Origin: JAFASC01 sp036265935
GTDB taxonomy: Bacteria > Pseudomonadota > Alphaproteobacteria > Rhizobiales > Beijerinckiaceae
Assembly (NCBI GenBank): GCA_036265935.1
Contig: DATAOB010000017.1
Location: 34,580 to 98,579 of the forward strand
DNA length: 64,000 bases
Direction: 5' to 3'
This document shows, one piece after another, positions 44,730 through 53,403 of this stretch. Under the pieces are notes generated by a model that was not told the DNA's origin, did not search any database, and worked only from the letters and a program-made list of their open reading frames with translations. Within the stretch, counting starts at the first letter, position 1; each line of letters begins with the position of its first letter. Position numbers and translations under genes: made by a program.

Positions 44730-45926
44730 ATGTCGCAATCCAAGCGCCCAGCCTATGTCGCTTATGCCGCGCATGCGCTGCATGACGGTTTCACCGATCT
44801 CATGTACGTGCTCCTGCCGCTGTTCCAGGCGGAATTTTCTCTCGCCTATGCGCAGACGGGTTTGCTGCGCTCGATCTATGCCGGCGGCATGGCTCTGTTC
44901 CAAGTGCCGTCGGGGCAGCTTGCCGGCCGCTTCGGCAATCGCGCGGTGCTGGCCATGGGCACCGCGCTTGCCGCGTGCGGATATTTGCTCGCAGGCTTCG
45001 GCAATGGGTTTCTCGCGCTGATCATCGCGCTTGCCGTGCTCGGCCTCGGCTTGTCGACACAGCATCCGATCTCCGCCGATTTGGTTGCCGAAACTTATCG
45101 GGGCGCCGCCTCGCGCAAGGCGATCAGCACGTATAATTTCGCCGGCGATCTTGGTAAGATGATTTTTCCTGCAGTTGTGGCACTGCTGCTTCTGTTCATG
45201 TCGTGGCGGAGCGCTGTGCTGAGCGTCGGCTGCTTCGGTCTGCTGGCGGCGCTCGCGATTCTTGTTGCTCTCGCACCGGCGAACCATCACGCACTGCATT
45301 CAGATGCTCACGCAGAGGAGGCTCAGCGCGATCCGGCGACTGCTATTCCGTCGCGCGAAAATTTCCTCACCCTTTTGTCGATCGGCGTCATCGACAGCGC
45401 CACGCGCATGGGCTTCCTCACCTTTTTGCCGTTTCTCTTGCAGCAGAAAGGCGCCAGCGTGCAGAGCATCGGCTTTGCGCTGACACTCGTCTTTGCCGGC
45501 GGCGCGCTCGGCAAATTCGTCTGCGGTCATCTCGGTGCGCGGCTCGGCACGATCGCGACGGTATTTCTGACCGAGGGCCTGACGGCCGCGTGCATTCTGC
45601 TACTTATCCCGCTGCCGCTTCTGCCCGCTTTCGTGCTCTTGCCGGTGCTCGGCATCATGCTCAACGGCACCTCGTCCGTGCTTTACGGCAGCGTGCCGGA
45701 ACTGGTCGATGCGGCGGAGCGGCGGCGCGCCTTCGCAATCTTTTATACTGGAACGATCGGTTCGGGCGCGGTCTCGCCTGTGCTTTACGGCCTGTTCAGC
45801 GACGCGATCGGCGTCGCGTATATGATGATCGTCATCGCCGGCGTGGTGCTGTTGACGCTGCCGCTCGCCTGGAGATTGCGTGCCGCCTGGCCGCGCACTG
45901 CGGCGCGCCAGCCCGCGATCCCGTGA
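44730..45926 (+). CDS. MFS transporter, fosmidomycin-resistance (Fsr)-like
   Basis: From the ATG at 44730 this is a 398-residue 12-helix transporter. The start YVAYAAHALHDGFTDLMYVL and FQVPSGQLAGRFGNRAVL resemble Fsr-type exporters. The upstream extension of the frame lies in the preceding gene and is not needed. The gene follows the MetE-like gene by five bases and is likely in the same transcript, so a shared substrate, such as a sulfur compound, is conceivable but not shown. Confidence 0.85.
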   Translation: MSQSKRPAYVAYAAHALHDGFTDLMYVLLPLFQAEFSLAYAQTGLLRSIYAGGMALFQVPSGQLAGRFGNRAVLAMGTALAACGYLLAGFGNGFLALIIALAVLGLGLSTQHPISADLVAETYRGAASRKAISTYNFAGDLGKMIFPAVVALLLLFMSWRSAVLSVGCFGLLAALAILVALAPANHHALHSDAHAEEAQRDPATAIPSRENFLTLLSIGVIDSATRMGFLTFLPFLLQQKGASVQSIGFALTLVFAGGALGKFVCGHLGARLGTIATVFLTEGLTAACILLLIPLPLLPAFVLLPVLGIMLNGTSSVLYGSVPELVDAAERRRAFAIFYTGTIGSGAVSPVLYGLFSDAIGVAYMMIVIAGVVLLTLPLAWRLRAAWPRTAARQPAIP

Positions 45927-45998
45927 CTTCGCCCGGTTTTGGTGCGAAGAACCGCGGTCAAGCCAAGGTCCGCTCAAGAGGTCCCGCGGAAATTCCTG

Positions 45999-46697
45999 AT
46001 GTCGATGTTTCAGTCCGTCCGCAAGCAGATCGTGCCCATCCATCCCGAGGGCTATATTTTCATCGCCGTTTTTGCCGTCGTCGCGATTTTCCTCGGCTGG
46101 CTATGGAACCCGCTCGGTTGGCTCGGCGCCATCCTAACCTGCTGGTGCGCCTACTTTTTCCGCGATCCACCGCGGGTGACGCCGCAGCGCGACGGGCTGA
46201 TCGTCTCGCCCGCCGACGGCTATGTGAGCTCCGTCGGCCGTTTCACTCCTCCGCCGGAGCTCGGGCTTGGCAGTGAGCCGCGCCAGCGCGTCTCCGTTTT
46301 CATGTCGGTCTTCGATTGCCACGTGAACCGCGCGCCGGTCGCGGGCGTCATCCGCCGTATCGCCTACAAGCCCGGCCTGTTCATCAACGCCGATCTCGAC
46401 AAAGCGAGCGAGGATAACGAGCGCACTTCGCTGCTCATCGAGGCGCCGAGCGGCACGTACGGCATCGTGCAGATCGCCGGGCTCATCGCGCGCCGCATCG
46501 TGCCCTTCGTGCGTGAGGGTGAGACGATCGCGGCCGGCGAGCGCATCGGCTTGATCCGCTTCGGCTCACGCGTCGATGTCTACATGCCGGAGGGCGCAAG
46601 CGTGCTCGTCGCGCTCGGCAGCAAAGCGACCGCGGGCGAGACGATCCTTGCGGAGATCGGCACGCCGAACACGCCGCTTGCCTTCAGGGTCACCTGA
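45999..46697 (+). CDS. psd: Phosphatidylserine decarboxylase proenzyme
   Basis: From the ATG at 45999 the protein has 232 residues. It has an N-terminal membrane hairpin (about 19-55), the segment SPADGYVSSVG and DCHVNRAPVAG, and the self-cleavage site at G189-S190 in RFGSRVDVYMP, which makes the pyruvoyl group. It makes phosphatidylethanolamine in the inner membrane. The pssA gene begins immediately after its stop, so both work in one operon. A GTG at 45939 would extend the N-terminus by 20 residues, but the family start favours 45999. Confidence 0.93.
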   Translation: MSMFQSVRKQIVPIHPEGYIFIAVFAVVAIFLGWLWNPLGWLGAILTCWCAYFFRDPPRVTPQRDGLIVSPADGYVSSVGRFTPPPELGLGSEPRQRVSVFMSVFDCHVNRAPVAGVIRRIAYKPGLFINADLDKASEDNERTSLLIEAPSGTYGIVQIAGLIARRIVPFVREGETIAAGERIGLIRFGSRVDVYMPEGASVLVALGSKATAGETILAEIGTPNTPLAFRVT

Positions 46698-47534
46698 ATG
46701 AATGGCTACGGGTCCGACCCGGAACAGGAATTTATCGATGGCGCGCCGCCCGCGCCGGTACTGCGCCGCCGCCGATTCCGCCGCATTCCAATCCGCGTTC
46801 TCTTACCGAACCTCGTCACGCTGTTGGCGCTGGCGCTGGGGTTGACGGCGATACGCTTTGCCATCGAAGGTCGCTTCGAAAATTCCATTCTCGCTATCAT
46901 TGCCGCCGCCATTCTCGACGGGCTCGACGGCCGCATTGCGCGGGTTCTCAAAGGCACATCGCGTTTTGGCGCGGAACTCGACTCGCTCGCCGATTTCGTC
47001 GACTTCGGCGTCGCCCCGGGGCTGATCCTCTACCTCTGGAGTCTGCACGAAAATCGCGGCTTCGGCTGGCTTGCCGCGATGATCTTTGCCATCGCCTGCG
47101 CGCTGCGGCTGGCGCGCTTCAATGTCAGCCTCGACGAGCCCGGCCGGCCCGCCTGGCAGGCGCGTTATTTCGTCGGCATGCCGGCGCCGGCGGGTGCGTG
47201 CGTCGTGCTGCTTCCGCTCTACCTGCATTATTCGAATCTCGAATGGCCCGCAGCGGGCGAATACGTCCCGCTGCAGATCGGCTACGTGCTCGTCATTGCG
47301 TTCTTGATGGCGAGCCGCGTGCCGCATTATTCCGGCAAGGGCATGGACCGCGTGCCGCGCGAATACTTTGCGCTGCTTTTATTCGGGGTGGCTTTTCTGG
47401 TGCTGATGCTCGCCACCTTCCCGATGGGAATGCTGGCGATTCTCACCCTCGTCTATTTGGCTGTCGTCCCGCTGAGCGCCTATCGCTACAACAAGCAGCT
47501 TGCTGTGACCGCAGCGCCGGATCGCGCGAGTTAA
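46698..47534 (+). CDS. pssA: CDP-diacylglycerol--serine O-phosphatidyltransferase
   Basis: The 278-residue membrane protein makes phosphatidylserine from CDP-diacylglycerol and serine. The CDP-alcohol phosphotransferase motif is complete: DGLDGRIARVLKGTSRFGAELDSLADFVDF. About eight hydrophobic helices follow the basic N-terminal stretch (LRRRRFRRIPIRVLLPNLVT). It is directly adjacent to psd, so the two consecutive steps to phosphatidylethanolamine are encoded together. Confidence 0.94.
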   Translation: MNGYGSDPEQEFIDGAPPAPVLRRRRFRRIPIRVLLPNLVTLLALALGLTAIRFAIEGRFENSILAIIAAAILDGLDGRIARVLKGTSRFGAELDSLADFVDFGVAPGLILYLWSLHENRGFGWLAAMIFAIACALRLARFNVSLDEPGRPAWQARYFVGMPAPAGACVVLLPLYLHYSNLEWPAAGEYVPLQIGYVLVIAFLMASRVPHYSGKGMDRVPREYFALLLFGVAFLVLMLATFPMGMLAILTLVYLAVVPLSAYRYNKQLAVTAAPDRAS

Positions 47535-47896
47535 GCGCGCCGCGCGCGCCGCCGCGACAAGGATTTCGGCGTTTTCAGCCGGCGATGCTTGGCACGCGTG
47601 AGCGGCGCGGGTTGTGGCTTTTGCTCGGGACTTCCAACAACCACAGGCGCGAGAACTGATATATCACCGCCACGGGCCGTTGCGGGCACCGGCGCCTCGT
47701 GCGACTCGCGCTGGGCCGACCGCGCTCCTTCCATCCAGCGGTTGACCTCGGCGGCGAGCGGCACGCCGGCTTCGGCGAGAGATCGCGTGACCTCCGGTAG
47801 CCTCGAGGCTGCGGCCGCCGCGGCCTTGACCTGCGCTTGGATGAATTCAAGCCACAGGCGGGCCGCCCTTACGCTGAGGTCTTCGAGCTCGCTCAT
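47531..47896 (-). CDS. Uncharacterised Ala-rich protein
   Basis: The 121-residue protein starts SELEDLSVRAARLWLEFIQ with a helical, Ala-rich N-terminal half and ends in a basic tail (RAKHRRLKTPKSLSRRRARRA). The gene overlaps the end of pssA by four bases on the opposite strand. No domain is recognisable, and I am not certain it is expressed, but the composition is protein-like and no better frame exists in this interval. Confidence 0.6.
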   Translation of the reverse strand: MSELEDLSVRAARLWLEFIQAQVKAAAAAASRLPEVTRSLAEAGVPLAAEVNRWMEGARSAQRESHEAPVPATARGGDISVLAPVVVGSPEQKPQPAPLTRAKHRRLKTPKSLSRRRARRA

Positions 47897-47992
47897 TTCG
47901 CACCCTCCGGCAGTTCACAAATCCATGGTTCTCGACTAGGGTCCGCGCGAATTTGGGCGGGCCGGCGGCAGGCGCGCCAATCAAGGATCGAG

Positions 47993-48211
47993 ATGGCGAA
48001 AGAAGAACTTCTGGAATTCCCCGGCACCGTGACGGAACTCCTGCCCAATGCGACGTTCCGCGTACAGCTCGAAAATGACCACGAAATCATTGCCCATACG
48101 GCCGGTAAGATGCGCAAGAATCGCATCCGCGTGCTGACCGGCGACAAGGTGCTCGTCGAGATGACGCCTTACGACCTGACGAAGGGCCGCATCACCTACC
48201 GCTTCAAGTGA
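47993..48211 (+). CDS. infA: Translation initiation factor IF-1
   Basis: The 72-residue protein is a complete IF-1: EELLEFPGTVTELLPNATFRV, then GKMRKNRIRVLTGDKVLVEM and YDLTKGRITYRFK. It binds the A site of the 30S subunit at initiation. I chose the ATG at 47993; the frame is open upstream but does not look coding. The maf gene follows 19 bases later. Confidence 0.96.
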   Translation: MAKEELLEFPGTVTELLPNATFRVQLENDHEIIAHTAGKMRKNRIRVLTGDKVLVEMTPYDLTKGRITYRFK

Positions 48212-48230
48212 GCCTCCCCTGCACGGAACA

Positions 48231-48866
48231 ATGACGAGCGACGCGGCGACGCGACCGAAACTGGTGCTGGCCTCAGGCTCGGCGCGCCGCTTGCAGCTTT
48301 TGCAGCAGGTCGGGATCGAGCCCGATGCGCTGATGCCCGCCGACATCGACGAGACGCCACTCAAGAACGAGTTGCCGCGCACGCTTGCCGCACGCCTCTC
48401 GGCGGAAAAGGCCAGGAATGCCCTCAAAATCGTCGATACGCGTCCCGAGCTTTCGGGCTCCTATCTCTTGTCCGCCGATACCGTTGTCGCAGTCGGACGC
48501 CGCATCCTGCCGAAGCCGGAGATCGGCGAAGAAGCAGCCGATTGCTTGCGGCTTCTCTCCGGCCGTCAGCACCGCGTCTATACCGGCGTGACGATGATCT
48601 CGCCGCGCACGGGCGAGCGCCGGCGGCTCGTCGAGACGCGGGTGCGCTTCAAGCGGCTCTCCAGCGCCGACATCGAGTCTTATCTCGCCAGCGGCGAATG
48701 GCGCGGCAAAGCCGGCGGCTACGCCATCCAGGGGCTCGCCGGCGCTTTCATCGTGCGGCTCATCGGCTCGTATACATCGGTTGTCGGGCTGCCGCTTTAC
48801 GAGGCGATGGCACTGCTTGCAGGGGAGGGATTTCCCATCCATTTCTCCTGGAAGCATGCCGCCTAA
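48231..48866 (+). CDS. maf: Maf-type nucleoside triphosphate pyrophosphatase
   Basis: The 211-residue protein has the Maf fold: LVLASGSARRLQLLQQVGI, the segment AEKARNAL, SADTVVAVGRRILPKP, and GYAIQGLAGAFI. It hydrolyses modified or canonical nucleotides to monophosphates. It overlaps yacG by 11 bases. Confidence 0.93.
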   Translation: MTSDAATRPKLVLASGSARRLQLLQQVGIEPDALMPADIDETPLKNELPRTLAARLSAEKARNALKIVDTRPELSGSYLLSADTVVAVGRRILPKPEIGEEAADCLRLLSGRQHRVYTGVTMISPRTGERRRLVETRVRFKRLSSADIESYLASGEWRGKAGGYAIQGLAGAFIVRLIGSYTSVVGLPLYEAMALLAGEGFPIHFSWKHAA

Positions 48867-49068
48867 AGCTTCTTCCAGCCTGCAAAACAAGCAAGCTCCT
48901 GCGTGTCCGATTTGCGGAAAGCCAGCGCGGGAGCATTATCGCCCGTTCTGCTCGAAGCGCTGCGCCGATATCGATCTCAACCGCTGGCTCGGCGGCGTCT
49001 ACGCTATTCCGACCGCCGGCACTGACGAAGACGAGGACGGGGAGGCGCCGCCTCAAGGCGAGCACTGA
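48856..49068 (+). CDS. yacG: DNA gyrase inhibitor YacG
   Basis: The 70-residue protein has the YacG zinc site CPICGKP and CSKRCADIDLNRWLGG. It binds gyrase and blocks its DNA binding in enterobacteria. I chose the ATG at 48856, which overlaps the end of maf. The infA-maf-yacG order is seen in many alphaproteobacteria. Confidence 0.92.
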   Translation: MPPKASSSLQNKQAPACPICGKPAREHYRPFCSKRCADIDLNRWLGGVYAIPTAGTDEDEDGEAPPQGEH

Positions 49069-49091
49069 CTGGCTCAGGGGAGCGGCTGGCA

Positions 49092-49763
49092 ATGATAACC
49101 GTCCATCATCTTGAGAATTCACGCTCGCAACGCGTGCTCTGGCTGCTCGAAGAATTGGGCTTGCCTTTTGAGGTCAAGCATTACGCGCGCGACAAGAAGA
49201 CCATGATGGCGCCGCCGGAATTGCGTGCCGTGCATCCGCTCGGAAGGTCCCCGGTGATTACAGATGACGGCAAGACAATCGCTGAATCCGGCGCAATCGT
49301 CGAGTATCTCGTCGACACCTATGGGGGAGAGCGGCTGAAGCCGCCGGCCGGCAGCGACGAGCGGCTGCGCTACACATATTGGCTGCATTTTGCCGAAGGC
49401 ACGGCGATGCCGCCTCTGCTCATCAAGCTGATCGTCGACCGGATGGAGAGCGCGAAAGCGCCGTTCTTCATCAAGCCGGTCATTCGCGGCATTGTCGGGC
49501 GGGTGCGCAAAGGCTTTCTTGACCGGCAGATCGCGTCAAATCTCGACTTCATGGAAAGCGAACTCGGCAAATCAGAGTGGTTTGCCGGCAACGAATTCAC
49601 TGCCGCAGATATTCAAATGAGCTTTCCCCTCGAGGCTGCCAGCATGCGCGCCGGCTTGGATCGGAGCCGGCCGAAACTCTGGGATTTTCTGCAGCGCATC
49701 CATGCGCGTCCGGCGTACAAGCGCGCACTGGAAAAGGGCGGGAAATATGAGTTGGTGAAGTAG
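49092..49763 (+). CDS. Glutathione S-transferase family protein
   Basis: The 223-residue protein has an N-terminal thioredoxin-like GST domain (TVHHLENSRSQRVLWLLEEL, HPLGRSPVITDDGKTIAESGAI) and a helical C-terminal domain with NEFTAADIQMSFPLEAA. It likely conjugates or transports a small molecule with glutathione. The substrate is not evident. Confidence 0.92.
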   Translation: MITVHHLENSRSQRVLWLLEELGLPFEVKHYARDKKTMMAPPELRAVHPLGRSPVITDDGKTIAESGAIVEYLVDTYGGERLKPPAGSDERLRYTYWLHFAEGTAMPPLLIKLIVDRMESAKAPFFIKPVIRGIVGRVRKGFLDRQIASNLDFMESELGKSEWFAGNEFTAADIQMSFPLEAASMRAGLDRSRPKLWDFLQRIHARPAYKRALEKGGKYELVK

Positions 49764-49776
49764 GGCGTCGCAGCGC

Positions 49777-49874
49777 CGTCATTGCGAGGAGTGTAGCGAC
49801 GAAGCAATCCAGGAGCACGTTCTGCAATTATCGAGCATTTGCCCCTGGATTGCTTCGTTCCGCTCGCAATGACG
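49777..49874. repeat. REP-like long palindrome, second complete copy
   Basis: The left arm starts CGTCATTGCGAGG, runs through GACGAAGCAATCCAGG, and is answered by CCTGGATTGCTTCG and a right end CGCTCGCAATGACGG. It is homologous to 17051-17149. It lies just after the GST gene, before the converging GH15 gene, in a place where a bidirectional terminator would fit. Confidence 0.85.
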
Positions 49875-49902
49875 GCATCCAGGAGTGCGCCTCCGGAAGA
49901 CA

Positions 49903-51714
49903 TTAACTCCTCTGCCCGGCACTGCCTTCGGCGCGCTGCTCGGCAGGTTTGTGGGCGCCGCTGAGATTGTGCGCGGTCGTCACCAGCGCGATATGCGAAA
50001 AAGCTTGCGGGAAATTGCCGACCTGCCGCTTCTTGTCGACGTCATATTCTTCCGCCAGCAGTCCAAGGTCGTTGCGGATTGCGAGCAGCCGCTCGAATAA
50101 TTTGCGCGCTTCGTCCTTGCGCCCAAGCATGACGTAGCAATCGGCGAGCCAATAGGAGCAGGCGAGAAAAGCGCCTTCGCCATGTGCCAATCCGGTCTCG
50201 ATCTCCTCTGGATCGTGGCGCATGATGAAGCCGTCCTGCATCAGCTTTTTCTCGACCGCTTCGATCGTACCGCGCACGCGTGGATCGTCGATCGGCAAGA
50301 ATCCCGTTGCAGGAATGAGCAAAAGGCTCGCGTCCAGCCATTTCGATCCGTAGGACTGAACAAAGCTGTTGAGTTCCTTGTCGAAGCCTTTCGCGCAGAC
50401 GTCTTCGTGAATCCTTCTACAAAACGCGCGCCAATCGTCGAGAGGTCCTTTGAAACCGAATTCCTCAATGCATTTCACCGCGCGGTCGAAGGCCACCCAC
50501 GCCATGACTTTGGAATAAACATAGTGCCGCGGCTCGCCGCGTGATTCCCAGATGCCGCGATCCGGCTCGTCCCAAATTTCGGCGAGATGCGCGAGAAGCT
50601 TGCCCTGCACGGCCCAACTTTGATCGTTTGGTGGCAGCCCTCCCTTCAGTCCCTGATACAGCGCGTCGATCACTTCGCCATAGACGTCTATCTGCAATTG
50701 CCCATGCGCGCCGTTGCCAATGCGCACCGGAGGACTGTTTTCATATCCCGGCAGCCAATCGACGGTCCATTCGGTCAGCCGCCGCTCGCCCGCGATCCCA
50801 TACATGATCTGCGCTTGATCCGGCGATCCGGCGACGGCGCGCAACAACCAATCGCGCCAGGCTTTTGCCTCTTCGTAATACCCTGCATTCATGAAAGCGA
50901 GCAGCGTCAGCGTCGCGTCGCGCAGCCAGCAGAAGCGATAATCCCAATTGCGGATGCCGCCGAGTTGCTCCGGCAGCGACGTCGTCGGCGCCGCGACGAT
51001 GCCGCCGGTCGGCTCATAGATCAAAGCCTTCAGCGTGATCAGCGATCGGCCGACCGCGTCCGACCATTCGCCGATCTCGCGACACTGCGACGCCCATTCG
51101 CGCCAAAACGTCTCGGTGTCATCGAGCGCCGCATCGTAGTCGATAGGATGCGGGTCGGGCAGATGAGAAGGGCCGTAGGTGAGCACAAATCCGGTCGTCT
51201 CGCCTTCGCTGACTTCGAATTCGCCGACCGTCTTCATATCTTCGCCGCGCACCGGCACGCGGGTACGCAACACGACTTTGTCCGGACCGGCAACGGCGCA
51301 TAGGGTCAATTCGCTGCGGCGGAATACCCATGGCACAGTGGCGCCGTAGCCGAAACGAATGATGACTTCGCTTCGCATTGCGATACGTCCGCGCACGCCT
51401 TTGACGATCCGCACGACATGCGAGCCATCGCCGCGGGGCGGCATGAACTCGATGAGCCGCGCCTCGCCATCTTTCGTCTTGATCTCAGTCTCAAGCACCA
51501 GCGTCTGTTCGCGGTATTTGCGCGACAGTTTTGCCGACTTATCCTTCGGCGCGATCAACCAGCGGCCGTGCTCGGGCGTGCCGAGCAGGGCGGCAAAGCA
51601 GGTGTCGGAATCGAAACGCGGCCAGCAGAGCCAGTCGATAGAGCCGTCGCGAGCGACGAGCGCGGCTGTCTGCAAATCGCCGATCAGGGCATAATCTTCG
51701 ATGCGGGACGGCAT
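49903..51714 (-). CDS. Glycoside hydrolase family 15 protein
   Basis: From the ATG at 51714 the product is 603 residues. It starts PSRIEDYALIGDLQTAALVA with GSIDWLCWPRFDSDTCFAALLG, then an (alpha/alpha)6 barrel including NWDYRFCWLRDATLTL and the late LAHGEGAFLACSYWLADC. GH15 comprises glucoamylases and trehalases; bacterial members of this subgroup are often trehalose-active. No signal peptide is present, so the enzyme is cytoplasmic. A GGGGAG stretch lies upstream of the ATG. Confidence 0.92.
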   Translation of the reverse strand: MPSRIEDYALIGDLQTAALVARDGSIDWLCWPRFDSDTCFAALLGTPEHGRWLIAPKDKSAKLSRKYREQTLVLETEIKTKDGEARLIEFMPPRGDGSHVVRIVKGVRGRIAMRSEVIIRFGYGATVPWVFRRSELTLCAVAGPDKVVLRTRVPVRGEDMKTVGEFEVSEGETTGFVLTYGPSHLPDPHPIDYDAALDDTETFWREWASQCREIGEWSDAVGRSLITLKALIYEPTGGIVAAPTTSLPEQLGGIRNWDYRFCWLRDATLTLLAFMNAGYYEEAKAWRDWLLRAVAGSPDQAQIMYGIAGERRLTEWTVDWLPGYENSPPVRIGNGAHGQLQIDVYGEVIDALYQGLKGGLPPNDQSWAVQGKLLAHLAEIWDEPDRGIWESRGEPRHYVYSKVMAWVAFDRAVKCIEEFGFKGPLDDWRAFCRRIHEDVCAKGFDKELNSFVQSYGSKWLDASLLLIPATGFLPIDDPRVRGTIEAVEKKLMQDGFIMRHDPEEIETGLAHGEGAFLACSYWLADCYVMLGRKDEARKLFERLLAIRNDLGLLAEEYDVDKKRQVGNFPQAFSHIALVTTAHNLSGAHKPAEQRAEGSAGQRS

Positions 51715-51787
51715 AGCTCCCCAGAGGTGAGATGTGCCATGGGAACGATGGTTTCGCGGCTTGGGTTCATCCCGGACGAGGGCGCCT

Positions 51788-52441
51788 ATGGACTTCGCGC
51801 AGGCCCGCGCCGACATGGTCGAGCACCAGATCGCCCGGCGAGGCGTCAGCCATCCCTTGGTGCTCAAGGCGATGGCGCGCATCCCGCGCGAGGCCTTCGT
51901 CCTGCCCGGCTGGGAAGATGAAGCCTATGAGGACCAGCCGCTGCCGATCGACGAGCGGCAGACGATCTCGCAGCCCTTCATTGTCGCATACATGATCGAG
52001 GCGGCGGGTCTGCGCCCAGGCGCTCACGCCCTCGAGATCGGCACCGGCTCCGGCTATGCGGCGGCAGTGATGGCCGCCATCGCAGAGCGCGTCTACACGA
52101 TCGAGCGTCATGCGGGGCTGGCGGAGAAGGCAAGCCGCACGTTGCAGAAGCTCGGCTTCGACAATGTCGAAATCCGTGTCGGTGACGGAACGCTGGGGTG
52201 GCCGGAAGCCCAGCCCTTCGACGCAATCATCGTGACCGCCGGCGGCCCGAAGGTGCCCATTGAGCTGCGCGAGCAGCTTTCGATCGGCGGACGGCTGGTG
52301 ATCCCGGTCGGCGATTCCATGCATCGGCAGAGCCTGATCCGGGTGGTGCGCGAAGCGCCGGGTGAGTTCCGTGAGGAGGATCTTGCCGATGTCGCTTTCG
52401 TGCCGCTGATCGGCGAAGCGGGCTGGGACTCGTCCCGCTGA
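51788..52441 (+). CDS. pcm: Protein-L-isoaspartate O-methyltransferase
   Basis: From the ATG at 51788 this is a 217-residue PCMT: RADMVEHQIARRGV, then QTISQPFIVAYMIEAAGL with the SAM motif ALEIGTGSGYAAAVMA, and DAIIVTAGGPKVP. It repairs isoaspartyl residues in damaged proteins. It is divergent from the GH15 gene. Confidence 0.94.
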   Translation: MDFAQARADMVEHQIARRGVSHPLVLKAMARIPREAFVLPGWEDEAYEDQPLPIDERQTISQPFIVAYMIEAAGLRPGAHALEIGTGSGYAAAVMAAIAERVYTIERHAGLAEKASRTLQKLGFDNVEIRVGDGTLGWPEAQPFDAIIVTAGGPKVPIELREQLSIGGRLVIPVGDSMHRQSLIRVVREAPGEFREEDLADVAFVPLIGEAGWDSSR

Positions 52442-52461
52442 GCGGGGCGGTTGGAGGGCTG

Positions 52462-53388
52462 GTGGCGGACCGGATATTGATGCTCCGAGCCGGTTCGGCG
52501 CGCGCGTCTATCTCGCTGCGAGGCGCGGAATGGCGGCAATGGTCGGCGCGCGGCAGCGATCTGCTTTGGCCCGGCGATCCCGCGGTTTGGTCAGGGGTGG
52601 CGCCGATCCTGTTTCCGGTCGTCGGCTGGACGCACGGGGGGCGCGTCTGCATCGGCGACGCAGTCTACCCGCTCGGACTACATGGCTTTACCGGCGAGAT
52701 GGAATTCGCAATTGCCCAGCGAAGCGAGAGGTACGCGTGCCTCGTGTCAGAGGACAGCGAGCGCACCCGCGCGCTTTACCCCTTCGCCTTCCGGTTGGAG
52801 GTCGAATACCGGCTTTCGCCCGCCGGCATGGAGGTGGTGCTTACGGTCGAAAACACCGGCAGTGCGCCCGTGCCCTATGCAATTGGCCTGCATCCCGGAT
52901 TCCGCTGGCCGTTCGCGGGCTCAGGCGAGCCGCATCGGATGATTTTCGAGGCGGCCGAAGACCCGGAGGTCCCAGTGATCGCGCCGGGAGGCCTGTTCTC
53001 ATCGCGAAAGCGGCCGGTGCCGCTCGAACGGCAAATGCTGCGGCTTACGCCCGACCTGTTCGCGCAGGAGGCGCTCTGTTTCCTGAATATCGCCAGCCGC
53101 AAACTGCTCTACGACAATGGCGCGGGGCAGGGGCTCCTCGTCACGTTGGAAAATTTTCCGCACGCCGCGCTCTGGGCACGGCCGCCGGCGCAATTCCTGG
53201 CAATCGAGGCCTGGACCGGCCACGGCGACCCCGAAAATTTTGAGGGCGACCTCTTCGATAAGCCTTCGATGATTACCCTCGAACCCGGTGAGCAGGGCCG
53301 CCATTCCGCCCACTACGAATTCCTCGCCGACAGCTCCCAAGCGCAGGCGGATTTGCAGGCGCTCTCGCATCTGCCAAAAGGACGCTGA
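52462..53388 (+). CDS. Aldose 1-epimerase family protein
   Basis: The 308-residue protein starts at GTG. It has a galactose-mutarotase-like beta-sandwich: FPVVGWTHGGRV, then LHGFTGEMEFAIA, and later YAIGLHPGFRWPF with the conserved His, and EAWTGHGDPENF. It corresponds to the LacX-like branch. The sugar substrate cannot be told. Confidence 0.85.
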   Translation: MADRILMLRAGSARASISLRGAEWRQWSARGSDLLWPGDPAVWSGVAPILFPVVGWTHGGRVCIGDAVYPLGLHGFTGEMEFAIAQRSERYACLVSEDSERTRALYPFAFRLEVEYRLSPAGMEVVLTVENTGSAPVPYAIGLHPGFRWPFAGSGEPHRMIFEAAEDPEVPVIAPGGLFSSRKRPVPLERQMLRLTPDLFAQEALCFLNIASRKLLYDNGAGQGLLVTLENFPHAALWARPPAQFLAIEAWTGHGDPENFEGDLFDKPSMITLEPGEQGRHSAHYEFLADSSQAQADLQALSHLPKGR

Positions 53389-53403
53389 GAAGAGGCGGAA
53401 TCG

